Assembly: GCF_025465995.1 (NCBI RefSeq) | Contig: NZ_JANLNY010000004.1 | Coordinates: 434,001 to 498,000, forward strand | Direction of reading: 5' to 3' | Length of the DNA stretch: 64,000 nucleotides | Source of the DNA: Pseudomonas sp. 5P_3.1_Bac2 | GTDB taxonomy: Bacteria; Pseudomonadota; Gammaproteobacteria; Pseudomonadales; Pseudomonadaceae | Part shown: piece by piece, positions 42,384 through 51,329 of the stretch | Position numbering within the stretch: the first letter of the stretch is position 1 | How the letters are laid out: each line of letters starts with the position of its first letter | Position numbers and translations under genes: made by a program | The notes under the pieces: model-generated | What the model was told of the DNA's origin: nothing | Database searches by the model: none | What the model saw: only the letters and a program-made list of their open reading frames with translations

Positions 42384-45300
42384 TTAACGCAGCTGCAAAT
42401 GGCGGCTCAGCAGTGCGCGCAGGGCCGCTGGTTTGACCGGCTTGGGCAGGAAGTCGAGGCCAGCGGCATGCACCTGAGCGATCAGCTCCGGGCGGCCGTC
42501 AGCGCTGATCACCACGCCCGGTAGCGGGCAGTCGAGGCGGGTGCGTAGCCAGGCCATCAGCTCGGTGCCGGTTTCGCCGTCATCCAAGTGATAATCCACC
42601 AGTGCCAGTTGCGGCAGGGCGTTGCCTTGTAGCAGTTGCTCACATTCCTCGCGATTACGCGCCGTCCACACTTGGCAGCCCCAGCGTGACAGCAGGCTGC
42701 GCATGCCGGTGAGAATGCTTGCCTCGTTATCGATGCACAGCACTTGGGTGCCGGCCAGGGCTTGGCCGTTTGCCTCGCCCGTCACGCTTGGCAGCACCAA
42801 CGCAGCCTGGCGGGCCAAGGGTACGCTGACGCTAAATACGCTGCCGTGGCCGGGCCAGGAGCGCACTTCAAGCGGGTGGCCGAGTACTCGGCACAGGCCG
42901 TCGGCAATCGCCAAACCGAGGCCTAAGCCTTTTTCGGCGCGGGTTTGGTGGCTGTCCAGGCGCTTAAATTCCTCGAAGATCACCTTGCGTTTGTCCTCGG
43001 CAATGCCGGGGCCGCGATCCCAGACCTCTAAGCGCAGGTTTTGCCCGGTGCGGCGTACGCCCAGCAGCACCGGGCCTTTGCCATAGCGCAGGGCATTGGT
43101 GAGGAAATTTTGCAGCACCCGGCGCAGCAGTTTGCTGTCGCTGTCGATCATCAGGCGGCTGCTGCGCACGCGGAAGTCCACGCCGTGCTCGGCGGCCAGC
43201 ACTTTAAACTCCGCACCCAAGGTGTCGAACAGGCTATTGAGGGCAAAGCCACGGCGCTCTGGAGTGATGCGGCCGTTTTCCAAACGCGAGATGTCGAGCA
43301 GGTCACTGATCAGGTCTTCGGCCGAACGCAGCGAGCTGTCGAGGTGACGGACCAGCTCACGGGCTTCGTCGGGCAGGGCCTGCTCCTGATGGGACAGCGC
43401 CGCTGAGAACAGGCGGGCGGCATTCAGGGGCTGCATCAGGTCATGGCTGACCGCAGCCAAAAAGCGGGTCTTCGACTGGTTGGCCGATTCCGCCACGGCT
43501 TTGGCGTCGATCAGGGCCTGGTTGAGTTGCGACAGTTCTTGGGTGCGCTCCAGTACGCGCTGTTCCAAGCTCTCATTGGCTTCTTTAAGGCCGCGTTCGG
43601 CTTCGCGGAATTCGGTGATGTCGGTGAAGCTCATCACAAAGCCGCCGCCGGGCATGGGGTTGCCAATCAGCTCAATCACCCGGCCATTGGGGAACAGGCG
43701 CTCGGAGGTGTGCGCGGTGCCTTGGCGCATCCAGTAAAGGCGCTTGTTGACGTGGGCATCGATATCGCCGCCGCCTAAAAGACCGCGCTCAGCGTTAAAG
43801 CGGATGATGTCGGCGATGGGCCGGCCTACGTAAATCAGGCCATCGGGGTAGTTGAACAGCTCGATATAACGGTGGTTCCACGCCACCAGACGCAGGGACT
43901 GGTCGACCACGCTGATGCCCTGGGTGATGTTTTCAATCGCTCCTTGCAGCAGGGCGCGGTTGAATTGCAGCACCTCGGAGGCTTCGTCGACGATGCGCAC
44001 CACATCCTCGACGTGCATATCGCGGCCTTCAATGGCGGCTTTAACCACCGCGCGGGTGGAGGAGGCACCCAAGACGCCAGCGAGCAGGCGCTCAGTGTGG
44101 GCGATCCACTCACTGGTGGCCGGCTGGCTGGGGTCGTAGGTTTTGCCTTGGTGCAGGGCAAAGCGGCTAAAGCTGCTCAGGGCACGCTCTTCACCCACAA
44201 AGCGCCCGGCCAACAGCAGCAAGTCGCTGAGCTGCACGGCCAGCAGGCTGCGGTTGCTCGCCCGGCTGCCAAGGTCATGGCCGATAAACCGCCCGGCCTG
44301 CCAGTGTTCGGTGACGCGGGTGCGGGAAAAGTACGAGACCCAGGCGAACAGCAGGAAGTTGCCGGCCAGCGACAACACCACGCCACGGGTCAGTGGGTCG
44401 ACATGGATGCCGATCGGACCGTAGAGCAGGGTTTCCAAACCGGGCAGGGCGTTCAGCGGCCAGCCCAGGCTGCGCGCGACCAGTGGAATCACCAGGGTAT
44501 AGAGCCAGATCAGCGCGCCGATCAACAGCCCGGCAAACACCCCACGGCGGTTCGCTTGCTTCCACACCAGCGCACCAAACATGGCTGGCGCCAGTTGGCC
44601 GATGGCGGCAAAGGATACTTGGCCGATGGTGGCCAGGCTGGCGTTGGAGCCGAGCAGGCGGTAACACACATAGGCCAACAGCAGGATCATCAGGATGCTG
44701 ATCCGGCGGGCGCTGAGCATCCAGTGGCGGAACGCCTCGAATGGTCGCTCAGTGGTCTGCTTGCGCAGCAGCCAGGGCAGCAGCATGTCGTTGGAGATCA
44801 TGGTCGACAGCGCCACTGAGGCCACAATCACCATGCCGGTGGCCGCCGAAGCGCCGCCGATAAAAGCCAGCAAGGCCAGCGCTGGATGGGCTTCGGCCAA
44901 GGGGAGGCTGATCACGAAGGAGTCGGGGCTGACATCCCAGGGCAGGACCATCTGCCCGGCCAAGGCAATCGGCACCACAAACAGCGCAGCCAGCAGCAGA
45001 TACGCCGGGAATACCCAGCGCGCCAGGCGCAAATCATTAGGCTCGATGTTCTCCACCACGGCCACGTGGAACTGCCTGGGCAAGCAGACGATGGCGATCA
45101 TGGCCAGGCCGGTTTGCATCATCATCGCCGGCCAGTTGATGCTTTCATTCCAGAAACTTTCCAGTTCCGGATTGGCCCGCGCTTGGCTGTACAGATCGCC
45201 GAAGCCGTTAAACAGGCCGTAAGTCACGAAGGTGCCGACCGCCAAGAAAGCCAGCAGCTTAACCAGCGACTCAAAGGCAATCGCCAGCACCATGCCACGG

Positions 45301-45860
45301 TGGTGCTCGGTGACATCGAGGTTGCGCGTACCGAACAAGATGGTGAACAGCGCCAGGATCAGTGACACGATCAGGGCCGTGTCTTGGGCGCTGCTGGTGA
45401 TGCTGCTGCCGCCTTCGCCAATCAGCAGATTAACGCCGAGCACGATGCCCTTGAGCTGCAAGGCGATATAGGGCAACACGCCGACTAAACAGACCAGCGC
45501 CACCACCACGGCCAGGGTCTGAGATTTGCCATAGCGCGCGGCGATAAAGTCGGCAATCGAGGTGATGTTTTCTTGCTTGCTGATCATCACCATCTTGCGC
45601 AGTACCCACGGCGCAAATAGCAGAATCAGGATGGGGCCCAGATAAATCGGCAGAAATGACCACAGTTGTTCGGTGGCCTGGCCGACCGCGCCGAAGAAGG
45701 TCCAGCTGGTGCAGTACACCGCGAGCGACAGGCTGTACACCCACGCGCGTACCTTGGGCGGCATGGGCTTGGCGCGCCGGTCGCCATAGAAGGCGATGAC
45801 GAACAGGATGGCCATGTAAATCAGGGCGACAACGGCAATCAGCCCGCTGGACAGGGTCAT
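42384..45860 (-). CDS. mxtR: Hybrid sensor histidine kinase with SSS transporter-like sensor domain (MxtR/CrbS type)
   Basis: A 1158-residue membrane protein. Residues about 1-510 resemble a sodium/solute symporter with 12 to 13 TM helices. Then come a STAC-like segment, a PAS domain (about 630-760), a short coiled coil, HisKA with AAVSHDLMQPLNAARLF (phospho-accepting His), HATPase (NFLTNALRYGKG, DRGPGIAEDKR, GLGLGLAI), and a C-terminal receiver (LCIDNEAS, ALVDYHLDDG, PKPVKP). The presence of a receiver and the length fit MxtR/CrbS, which with ErdR/CrbR controls acetate utilisation, better than CbrA, which has none. Its partner regulator is not in the window. Confidence 0.85.
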   Translation of the reverse strand: MTLSSGLIAVVALIYMAILFVIAFYGDRRAKPMPPKVRAWVYSLSLAVYCTSWTFFGAVGQATEQLWSFLPIYLGPILILLFAPWVLRKMVMISKQENITSIADFIAARYGKSQTLAVVVALVCLVGVLPYIALQLKGIVLGVNLLIGEGGSSITSSAQDTALIVSLILALFTILFGTRNLDVTEHHRGMVLAIAFESLVKLLAFLAVGTFVTYGLFNGFGDLYSQARANPELESFWNESINWPAMMMQTGLAMIAIVCLPRQFHVAVVENIEPNDLRLARWVFPAYLLLAALFVVPIALAGQMVLPWDVSPDSFVISLPLAEAHPALALLAFIGGASAATGMVIVASVALSTMISNDMLLPWLLRKQTTERPFEAFRHWMLSARRISILMILLLAYVCYRLLGSNASLATIGQVSFAAIGQLAPAMFGALVWKQANRRGVFAGLLIGALIWLYTLVIPLVARSLGWPLNALPGLETLLYGPIGIHVDPLTRGVVLSLAGNFLLFAWVSYFSRTRVTEHWQAGRFIGHDLGSRASNRSLLAVQLSDLLLLAGRFVGEERALSSFSRFALHQGKTYDPSQPATSEWIAHTERLLAGVLGASSTRAVVKAAIEGRDMHVEDVVRIVDEASEVLQFNRALLQGAIENITQGISVVDQSLRLVAWNHRYIELFNYPDGLIYVGRPIADIIRFNAERGLLGGGDIDAHVNKRLYWMRQGTAHTSERLFPNGRVIELIGNPMPGGGFVMSFTDITEFREAERGLKEANESLEQRVLERTQELSQLNQALIDAKAVAESANQSKTRFLAAVSHDLMQPLNAARLFSAALSHQEQALPDEARELVRHLDSSLRSAEDLISDLLDISRLENGRITPERRGFALNSLFDTLGAEFKVLAAEHGVDFRVRSSRLMIDSDSKLLRRVLQNFLTNALRYGKGPVLLGVRRTGQNLRLEVWDRGPGIAEDKRKVIFEEFKRLDSHQTRAEKGLGLGLAIADGLCRVLGHPLEVRSWPGHGSVFSVSVPLARQAALVLPSVTGEANGQALAGTQVLCIDNEASILTGMRSLLSRWGCQVWTARNREECEQLLQGNALPQLALVDYHLDDGETGTELMAWLRTRLDCPLPGVVISADGRPELIAQVHAAGLDFLPKPVKPAALRALLSRHLQLR

Positions 45861-46467
45861 GCATTCTCCAACCTGGAAAGGGGCAAGCAGCAGAGCCGGT
45901 GAGCGCTCCTGCCGAGCTTAGTCTATCAAGTAGGCAAAGTGTGGCAGTTAGGCCCTTGCGGGTCAGGCCGACCAAGGTCGTATGCGCTTATTTGTCACGT
46001 AGCCCGGCTTCTTCAGCGTTACCCAAGGAGTTAACACTTTCAGGCTATACCGCTGGCAGCGCCAGGCTGATCAGGATCTACAGCGGCAGATAACCGCAGG
46101 TGACGCTGATGCCGCCATAAACGCCTGCCAGCCGTGCCGGGCGCTCGCTAAAGCTGGTGCCGTGGCCAAACGCAATTAGAGTCAGCCAGCTGCTGCCAGC
46201 GCTTATCGTTCCTGCTATTTGGCTAAGGCCCATAGGCCAGGTGAAGCCAATCACAGCCGCACCATCAGCCGCGCCGGATTAATTAGCAGGCAGGCAAGTA
46301 ATTCGGGAACCGCAGCCGTATCAATTCGATCCAAGGGAGCGCAACTGCACTAATGTGCCATTCCATAATTGCGCGGGAAAGTGCACTTTAGCGCTCAAGA
46401 TGGCCCATTGCCTTAATGGCGGTTAGACGATACTTCGCAACCGGCACGTGCCTGAGGTGTATGAACA
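45861..46467. other. 607-base intergenic region, possible gene remnant
   Basis: This holds the kinase promoter side (45861 onward) and the upstream region of the GNAT gene (to 46467). On the minus strand, about 46270 to 46081, a 60-codon frame without a plausible start reads like the end of a hydrophobic membrane protein (GFTWPMGLSQIAG..., GVYGGISVTCGYLPL then stop). It may be a decayed gene fragment, but the evidence is weak. No RNA gene or repeat array was seen. Confidence 0.35.
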
Positions 46468-47037
46468 ATGTTTAAACCGCAACTGGTGACCTTGCAGCGC
46501 GGCGCTCTGCGTATCGAGCCTTTGGCTGATGCGGATATTCCGGCGCTGGTCACCCTGGCTGAAGCCAACCGCCAAGAGTTGGTCTACATGAACGGTACCC
46601 AGCGCTTGGACTGGTACCGCGAAGCCTTATTGCAACAGCGCGAGGGGCAAGCGATTGTCTTCACCATCCGCGTTGGCGATGAGTTAGTCGGCACCAGCCG
46701 CTTCGCCGACTTCAACAACAGTCTGCCTGCCGCTGAAATCGGTTGGACCTGGCTCGATCAGGCCCAGCACGGCAGTGGTCTGAACAGCGTAATCAAGTAC
46801 CTGATGCTCAAACATGCCTTTGAGAGCTGGAGCATGGTGCGCGTGCAGCTGAAAACCGCGGCCAGCAACCTGCGCTCGCAACGCGCCATCGAAAAACTCG
46901 GCGCCCAACGCGAAGGCCTGCTGCGCAACCACCGCCGCTTGGCCGACGGCCGTCTGGACGACACGGTGATGTACAGCATCACCGACACCGAATGGCCCTT
47001 GGTTAAACAGCAGCTGGAGGCGGGGTTTAACCGTTAA
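46468..47037 (+). CDS. GNAT acetyltransferase (RimJ/RimL type)
   Basis: A 189-residue acetyltransferase. The start is ATG 46468 with GAGGTG eight bases upstream. It shows the RimL-type order: a first strand LRIEPLADADIPALVTL, VGTSRFADFNNSLPAAEIGWTWL (about 73-95), the acetyl-CoA loop QHGSGLNSVIKYLMLKHAF (about 98-116) and NLRSQRAIEKLGAQREGLLR (about 130-149). The acetyl-CoA loop lacks the full Q/R-x-x-G-x-G/A form. It could acetylate ribosomal proteins or a small molecule. It converges on an MFS gene. Confidence 0.87.
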   Translation: MFKPQLVTLQRGALRIEPLADADIPALVTLAEANRQELVYMNGTQRLDWYREALLQQREGQAIVFTIRVGDELVGTSRFADFNNSLPAAEIGWTWLDQAQHGSGLNSVIKYLMLKHAFESWSMVRVQLKTAASNLRSQRAIEKLGAQREGLLRNHRRLADGRLDDTVMYSITDTEWPLVKQQLEAGFNR

Positions 47038-47085
47038 GTATCTTTAGCGCAGCTGATTGCTGAGAGCCCATGGCTTGTTCCATGG

Positions 47086-48537
47086 CTATTGCGGCGTTTG
47101 CTCTGGCAGGCAGCGCCACATCAGCAACGCCAGGCTTAATGCGAGTAACGCCCCTACACCTGCGGCCAGATGCAGGCCTGATACATAGGCCTGCTGTGCT
47201 TGCAGTAGGGTCTGGGCGTTGCTAAGCGGGTGAGCTAGGGTCTGCCCTAGGCTGTCGGCAAGCCCAGGGCCATTACGCTTAAAACTCCACGCTGCTAACG
47301 ACCCCAATAGGGTAATGCCCAGGGCATTGCCTAGCTCATTGCTGGTTTCTGCAATGGCTGCCGCGGCGCCTGCCCGTTGTGCCGGTACTGCGCTGATTGC
47401 AACTTCTGCCACCAAACTAAACGACAAGCCATAACCGATGCCGGCCACCACGGCTGAAGCCACCAGTACGGCAGCCCCGCGATGAATATCGGTGGTGAGC
47501 AGCAAGAGCGTGCCAAAGCCAATCAGCAAGTGCGTGATGATTAAGGCGCGTTTACGGCCAATGCGTTCGACTAGGCGGCTGCAACTGAGGCACGTCACAA
47601 TCAGGGCCAAGGCCCCCGGTACGGTTATCCACGCTGATGCCACAACCGAGAAGCCCAAAACAGTTTGCAGGTATATACCGCTGAGATAGCCCATGGCTGC
47701 CCATACCAGCAACGACACAAGACCTGTGGCAATAGCGAGTGCAAAGGTGGGGTCTTTGAACAGGCTGAGGTCAATCAGGGCAAACTGGAGTCGTGTTTGT
47801 CTCACTAAAAAGCCTGCCATTGCCGCTAGGCCCAAGGCTGTGGCAGCGAGTTGAGGTAGGTTGAAGCCATTCAAGGCAGTCGTTTTGATGGCGTAGCTCA
47901 GTAGCACAATGGCAGCCAATGAGCCCAGCACACTGAGCCAGTCGATAGGACCCGTTGATTCAGAACGCACATCGCGCAGCAAGACGGGGGCTGTCACTAG
48001 AAATAGCAGCACCACTGGAACATTGATCAGAAACACCACGCCCCAGGCAAAGTGCTCCAGCAGTAAGCCACCAATAATCGGGCCGATGGCAAAGCCGCTG
48101 GCGAAGGTTGCCGCGAACACCCCGATGGCTTGAGCACGCTGACGTGGATCGGGAAACAGCGCGCTGACCAGGGCCAGGCCGGAGGGTAATAAGGTTGCAC
48201 CGCCTATACCCATAAGCAGGCGAAACAGGATCATGCTCTGTGCGCTGCTGCTGAGCGCGACGCCCAGCGAGCCTAAGCCGAAGATCAACGCGCCAAACAT
48301 GATCAATTTGAGGCGGCCATAGCGATCGCCAATGTTGCCGAAAGCAATCAGCAGCGCGCCGACGACAAAACCATAGCTGTCGAGAATCCACAGGGTTTGC
48401 GTGGCACTGGGATGCAGGGCGCAAGTGATGCTTGGCATGGCCAGATACAGCACTGAACCATCCATGGCGACTAATAAAACTAAGGCCAGTACAGTGAGTA
48501 GCCCTAACCTGGTGTTGCTGCTGAGTTTGGTGTTCAT
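47086..48537 (-). CDS. MFS drug efflux transporter (DHA2, 14-TM type)
   Basis: A 483-residue multidrug-type exporter with about 14 TM helices. The start is ATG 48537 with GAGG six bases upstream; longer frames lack a ribosome site. The DHA2 motifs are visible: LDSYGFVVGALLIAFGNIGDRYGRLK with motif A (GDRYGRLK), and GFAIGPIIGGLLLEHFAWGVVFLINVP with motif C. It resembles QacA/EmrB/SmvA proteins. It is divergent from a TetR gene, with a repeated motif in between, so repression by that regulator is expected. Substrates are unknown. Confidence 0.92.
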   Translation of the reverse strand: MNTKLSSNTRLGLLTVLALVLLVAMDGSVLYLAMPSITCALHPSATQTLWILDSYGFVVGALLIAFGNIGDRYGRLKLIMFGALIFGLGSLGVALSSSAQSMILFRLLMGIGGATLLPSGLALVSALFPDPRQRAQAIGVFAATFASGFAIGPIIGGLLLEHFAWGVVFLINVPVVLLFLVTAPVLLRDVRSESTGPIDWLSVLGSLAAIVLLSYAIKTTALNGFNLPQLAATALGLAAMAGFLVRQTRLQFALIDLSLFKDPTFALAIATGLVSLLVWAAMGYLSGIYLQTVLGFSVVASAWITVPGALALIVTCLSCSRLVERIGRKRALIITHLLIGFGTLLLLTTDIHRGAAVLVASAVVAGIGYGLSFSLVAEVAISAVPAQRAGAAAAIAETSNELGNALGITLLGSLAAWSFKRNGPGLADSLGQTLAHPLSNAQTLLQAQQAYVSGLHLAAGVGALLALSLALLMWRCLPEQTPQ

Positions 48538-48656
48538 CCTGAACCTCATCTTGAGAAATGCGCCGTTGTGCTGTTCTAAGCGCCACCCTTTCAAGCGCGG
48601 ATAGGAGGAGAGACGGGGCGGCTTGTATGCGCGAGGGTGAGCGACTAGAATCGGTT

Positions 48657-48684
48657 AAGTTACTTTTAGTAAGTTACTTTTGGT
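48657..48684. promoter_or_regulatory. Tandem repeat/palindrome operator between MFS and TetR genes
   Basis: Two adjacent 14-base direct repeats, AAGTTACTTTTAGT and AAGTTACTTTTGGT (13 of 14 identical), span 48657-48684. Across their junction TTACT-TTT-AGTAA (48660-48672) is a perfect inverted repeat. They end just before TATATA, a possible -10 for the TetR gene. This is the best candidate operator for the TetR protein. Confidence 0.6.
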
Positions 48685-48692
48685 ATATAGTG

Positions 48693-49301
48693 ATGTCAAC
48701 CACCAGCTCAACGAATGAAAAGTCCGCGCGTCGCCGCTTGCCCCGTGCCGAGCGGCAAAGCCAGCTGCTGCAGGTGGCCTGGCAACTGATTCGTGCAGAA
48801 GGCACCGATGCCCTGACGTTGGGGCGGCTGGCCGAGGAGGCTGGCGTCACCAAGCCGGTTGTCTACAACCACTTCGTGACTCGGGAGGGGTTGTTGGCTG
48901 CGCTTTATGAAGATTTCGATCTGCGTCAAACCGCGCTTATGGACGCTGCCATTGCCGCCAGCGCGCCAGACCTAGAAGCCAAGGCGCGGGTGATTGCCAG
49001 CAGCTATGTGGACTGCGTGCTAACCCAGTGTCGAGAGATTCCCGAGGTGTTGGCTGCACTCAGTGGTTCAAGACAACTGGCCGTCGTTAAGCGCCAGTAT
49101 CAGCAGGTCTTTATCGATAAATGTCAGCGGCTGTTACAGCCATTTTTAGGAGGCAAGGAAATCGGACTTGCGCCTATGTGGGCCATGCTCGGTGCGGCTG
49201 ATGCAGTGGCGTTGGCAGCCACTGCGGGGGAGATCTCGGCCGAACAGGCGGCGACGGAGCTGGAGCAGGTCATTTTGGCAATGGTCGCCAGAAGCCAGTA
49301 A
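48693..49301 (+). CDS. TetR-family transcriptional regulator
   Basis: A 202-residue repressor starting at ATG 48693. The N-terminal HTH is clear: RQSQLLQVAWQLIRAEGTDALTLGRLAEEAGVTKPVVYNHFVTREGLLAALY (about residues 20-72, key segment VTKPVVYNHF). The C-terminal ligand domain is helical. No ribosome site precedes the ATG and a TATATA box ends four bases upstream, so the mRNA may be leaderless or the true promoter lies further away. It should regulate the divergent MFS exporter through the repeats at 48657-48684. Confidence 0.9.
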   Translation: MSTTSSTNEKSARRRLPRAERQSQLLQVAWQLIRAEGTDALTLGRLAEEAGVTKPVVYNHFVTREGLLAALYEDFDLRQTALMDAAIAASAPDLEAKARVIASSYVDCVLTQCREIPEVLAALSGSRQLAVVKRQYQQVFIDKCQRLLQPFLGGKEIGLAPMWAMLGAADAVALAATAGEISAEQAATELEQVILAMVARSQ

Positions 49302-49314
49302 CCGAAGTGGCGGC

Positions 49315-50097
49315 TTAGCGCGTTGCCATCCAGATCAGCAGGGCGGCTTGGAATACGCAGAACAGCAACAGGCAGGTGATGGTGAAGCGCAGGCCGCCGT
49401 CTTCGCGTTTGTAGCGATCGACTTGTTCCTCCAGCTTACGCACTTTGACTTCCTGCTCACGCAGGTTCTGATCCGCCTGCTGGAGCATGCTGGCGGTATC
49501 GAGCAGGCTGAGGATTTGTACTTTCTCGCTGTTCCAGTCGCTGTGCAGGGCGCTCACTCGCGCGGCTGTGCACACTGCTTTCATTTGCAGCTGATCGCTG
49601 AACTCAATGCTAAAGCCCTGGGCTTTTAGGCAATGGTCGCGGCGGGCGCGGTCTTCATCGCTGGGCGCATCTTTGCTGTGCAGCGCCACGCTGGCCACTA
49701 GGTAGTGGGAGTAGTGCTGGCGCGCCCAGTCTGCGCCTTGGGCCAGCAGAAAACGGCCCAGGCCGCGGTTGGCAGGCTCTACGCGCAGGCCGTCTTCAGG
49801 GCCGAAATACACTTTGCGTTGGATGTGGTTGGCCCAGACTTCGAGCACGTTCTTCTCTTTGTGCACTTGCTGGCCAGGCAGTTGCAGGCTCAGGCGCAGC
49901 AGACTTTCGCGTTTGTCGTGGCGTTCAACTCGACCGAGTTGGATAAAGCGCAGTGGCCGCGCGCCGGTGTGGCGATCGGTCTGCAAGGCCGCCAGGCGCA
50001 GCAGCCGGAAATGTTCCGGCGGCAGATCAGCCCAGGGATGGGGCTGATCCTCAGGCTGCACCTCTTCCTCTGGAGCGGGGGCGGTGTTGTCGGTCAT
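49315..50097 (-). CDS. Conserved Pseudomonas hypothetical, coiled coil with C-terminal TM anchor
   Basis: A 260-residue protein starting at ATG 50097 (MTDNTAPAPEEE); a longer frame overlaps the hydrolase gene. The N-terminal part is acidic and proline-rich, the middle (about 30-180) may be a globular domain of unknown fold, residues about 195-230 form a coiled coil (LLQQADQNLREQEVKVRKLEEQVDRYKRE), and residues 235-257 form a TM helix. It would be tail-anchored with the bulk in the cytoplasm. A homologue sits at this place (near aroC) in P. aeruginosa from memory. Function unknown. Confidence 0.75.
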   Translation of the reverse strand: MTDNTAPAPEEEVQPEDQPHPWADLPPEHFRLLRLAALQTDRHTGARPLRFIQLGRVERHDKRESLLRLSLQLPGQQVHKEKNVLEVWANHIQRKVYFGPEDGLRVEPANRGLGRFLLAQGADWARQHYSHYLVASVALHSKDAPSDEDRARRDHCLKAQGFSIEFSDQLQMKAVCTAARVSALHSDWNSEKVQILSLLDTASMLQQADQNLREQEVKVRKLEEQVDRYKREDGGLRFTITCLLLFCVFQAALLIWMATR

Positions 50098-50164
50098 AAA
50101 GCAATCCTGTTGCGACGCAAAGACAAATGAAGCGTGGTTTCTGCGTATATCGACCGCAAATTGC

Positions 50165-51166
50165 CTAACTGGAGGATGGCATATTGCCAGATTGTAATAT
50201 GAACAAGCCAATATAGTCGGCCAGGCCGCCGGCTAAGGGCAGTTTCGGGTTGTTATAGCTGGCCAGTTGTGCGTGGTAATCCAGCGGGACGATGCGCAGC
50301 ACGTGGTTCATGCCGGGTACGATCAGCACTTCGGCATCGGGCTTGGCCTCTTGCAGGGCATGGGCGTCCGCCAGGCTGACTTGGATATCGTGGGTGCCTT
50401 GCACGATTAACGCCGGGATTTTCAACTGAGCGAAGGCTTGCCCGGGATCTTGTCTGAGCAAGGAGATCAGGTAGGGCTGTACGCTGGGACGAAACAGCAC
50501 TTGCAGCTCTTGCGGCACGTCATCGCTGGTATGCCCGGCTTTGAGCTGATCAAGCAGGCGATTGCTCTGTTGCACCAGGGGCGGCGGCAGGCGCGCGGCC
50601 AGTTGATCGCGCAGCAGCTGATCGATTGGCCGGTAGCTGCCGGCAATCGATACCAACGCGTCGGCCTTGGCGCGACTCGCCGCGAGGCTGGCGATCAGGG
50701 CGCCTTCGCTATGACCGACCAACACCAGACGGTTAAATGCCGGGTCAGCTTTCAGTTGCTGGGCCCAGGCCACGGCATCATCGACATAGTGCTCGACTGT
50801 GAGGTCGCGCTCATCCGGGGTGACGGCGCGGCTGGCGGCGATGCCGCGTTTGTCGTAGCGCAAGCTGGCGATGCCTTGTTTGGCCAAGCTCAGGGCCAGA
50901 CGTTTGAGGCTGTCGTTGTGGCCGCCTTCGGGGTTATTGCCGTCACGATCGGTGGGGCCGGAGCCGGCAATCAGCAGGGCGACCGTTTGCGGGCCGGGGG
51001 TATTGGGTTTGAGCAGGGTGCCAAACAGCGTGCCGTCAGCGGTTTGCAGGCGCATGGGCAGTTGTTGGCTGCTGCTGGATATGGCCACGGCCGGCGCTTT
51101 AACAGGTGTGGCGGCAGCGGCAAAGGAGCTGCTTAACGCTAGGGTCACTATCAGGGCTCGCAACAT
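50165..51166 (-). CDS. Secreted alpha/beta hydrolase
   Basis: A 333-residue alpha/beta hydrolase with a signal peptide (MLRALIVTLALSSSFAAAA). The oxyanion strand VALLIAGSGPTDRDGNNP (about 62-79) and the nucleophile elbow VGHSEGAL with Ser153 are clear. The acid is likely Asp in VQGTHDIQVS and the catalytic His in GMNHVLR near 290. The product group resembles dipeptidyl-peptidase-like or acyl hydrolases of the S9/X-Pro fold and is exported to the periplasm. It is divergent from aroC. Substrate unknown. Confidence 0.88.
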   Translation of the reverse strand: MLRALIVTLALSSSFAAAATPVKAPAVAISSSSQQLPMRLQTADGTLFGTLLKPNTPGPQTVALLIAGSGPTDRDGNNPEGGHNDSLKRLALSLAKQGIASLRYDKRGIAASRAVTPDERDLTVEHYVDDAVAWAQQLKADPAFNRLVLVGHSEGALIASLAASRAKADALVSIAGSYRPIDQLLRDQLAARLPPPLVQQSNRLLDQLKAGHTSDDVPQELQVLFRPSVQPYLISLLRQDPGQAFAQLKIPALIVQGTHDIQVSLADAHALQEAKPDAEVLIVPGMNHVLRIVPLDYHAQLASYNNPKLPLAGGLADYIGLFILQSGNMPSSS

Positions 51167-51329
51167 GGTGGGCTACGCAGTAGAGGTGAGTGGCTTGGAC
51201 GTTTCTCGCCGGTTAAGGTTCGAGGATGAACTGTACAGGCACCGCAGGTATACTCGCTGGCTTTCCTTACGTGAGATGTCGCGTGCTGTAACGCGGCCTC
51301 GGGGCTGATTTTCGCGGAGCGTTTTGCAC

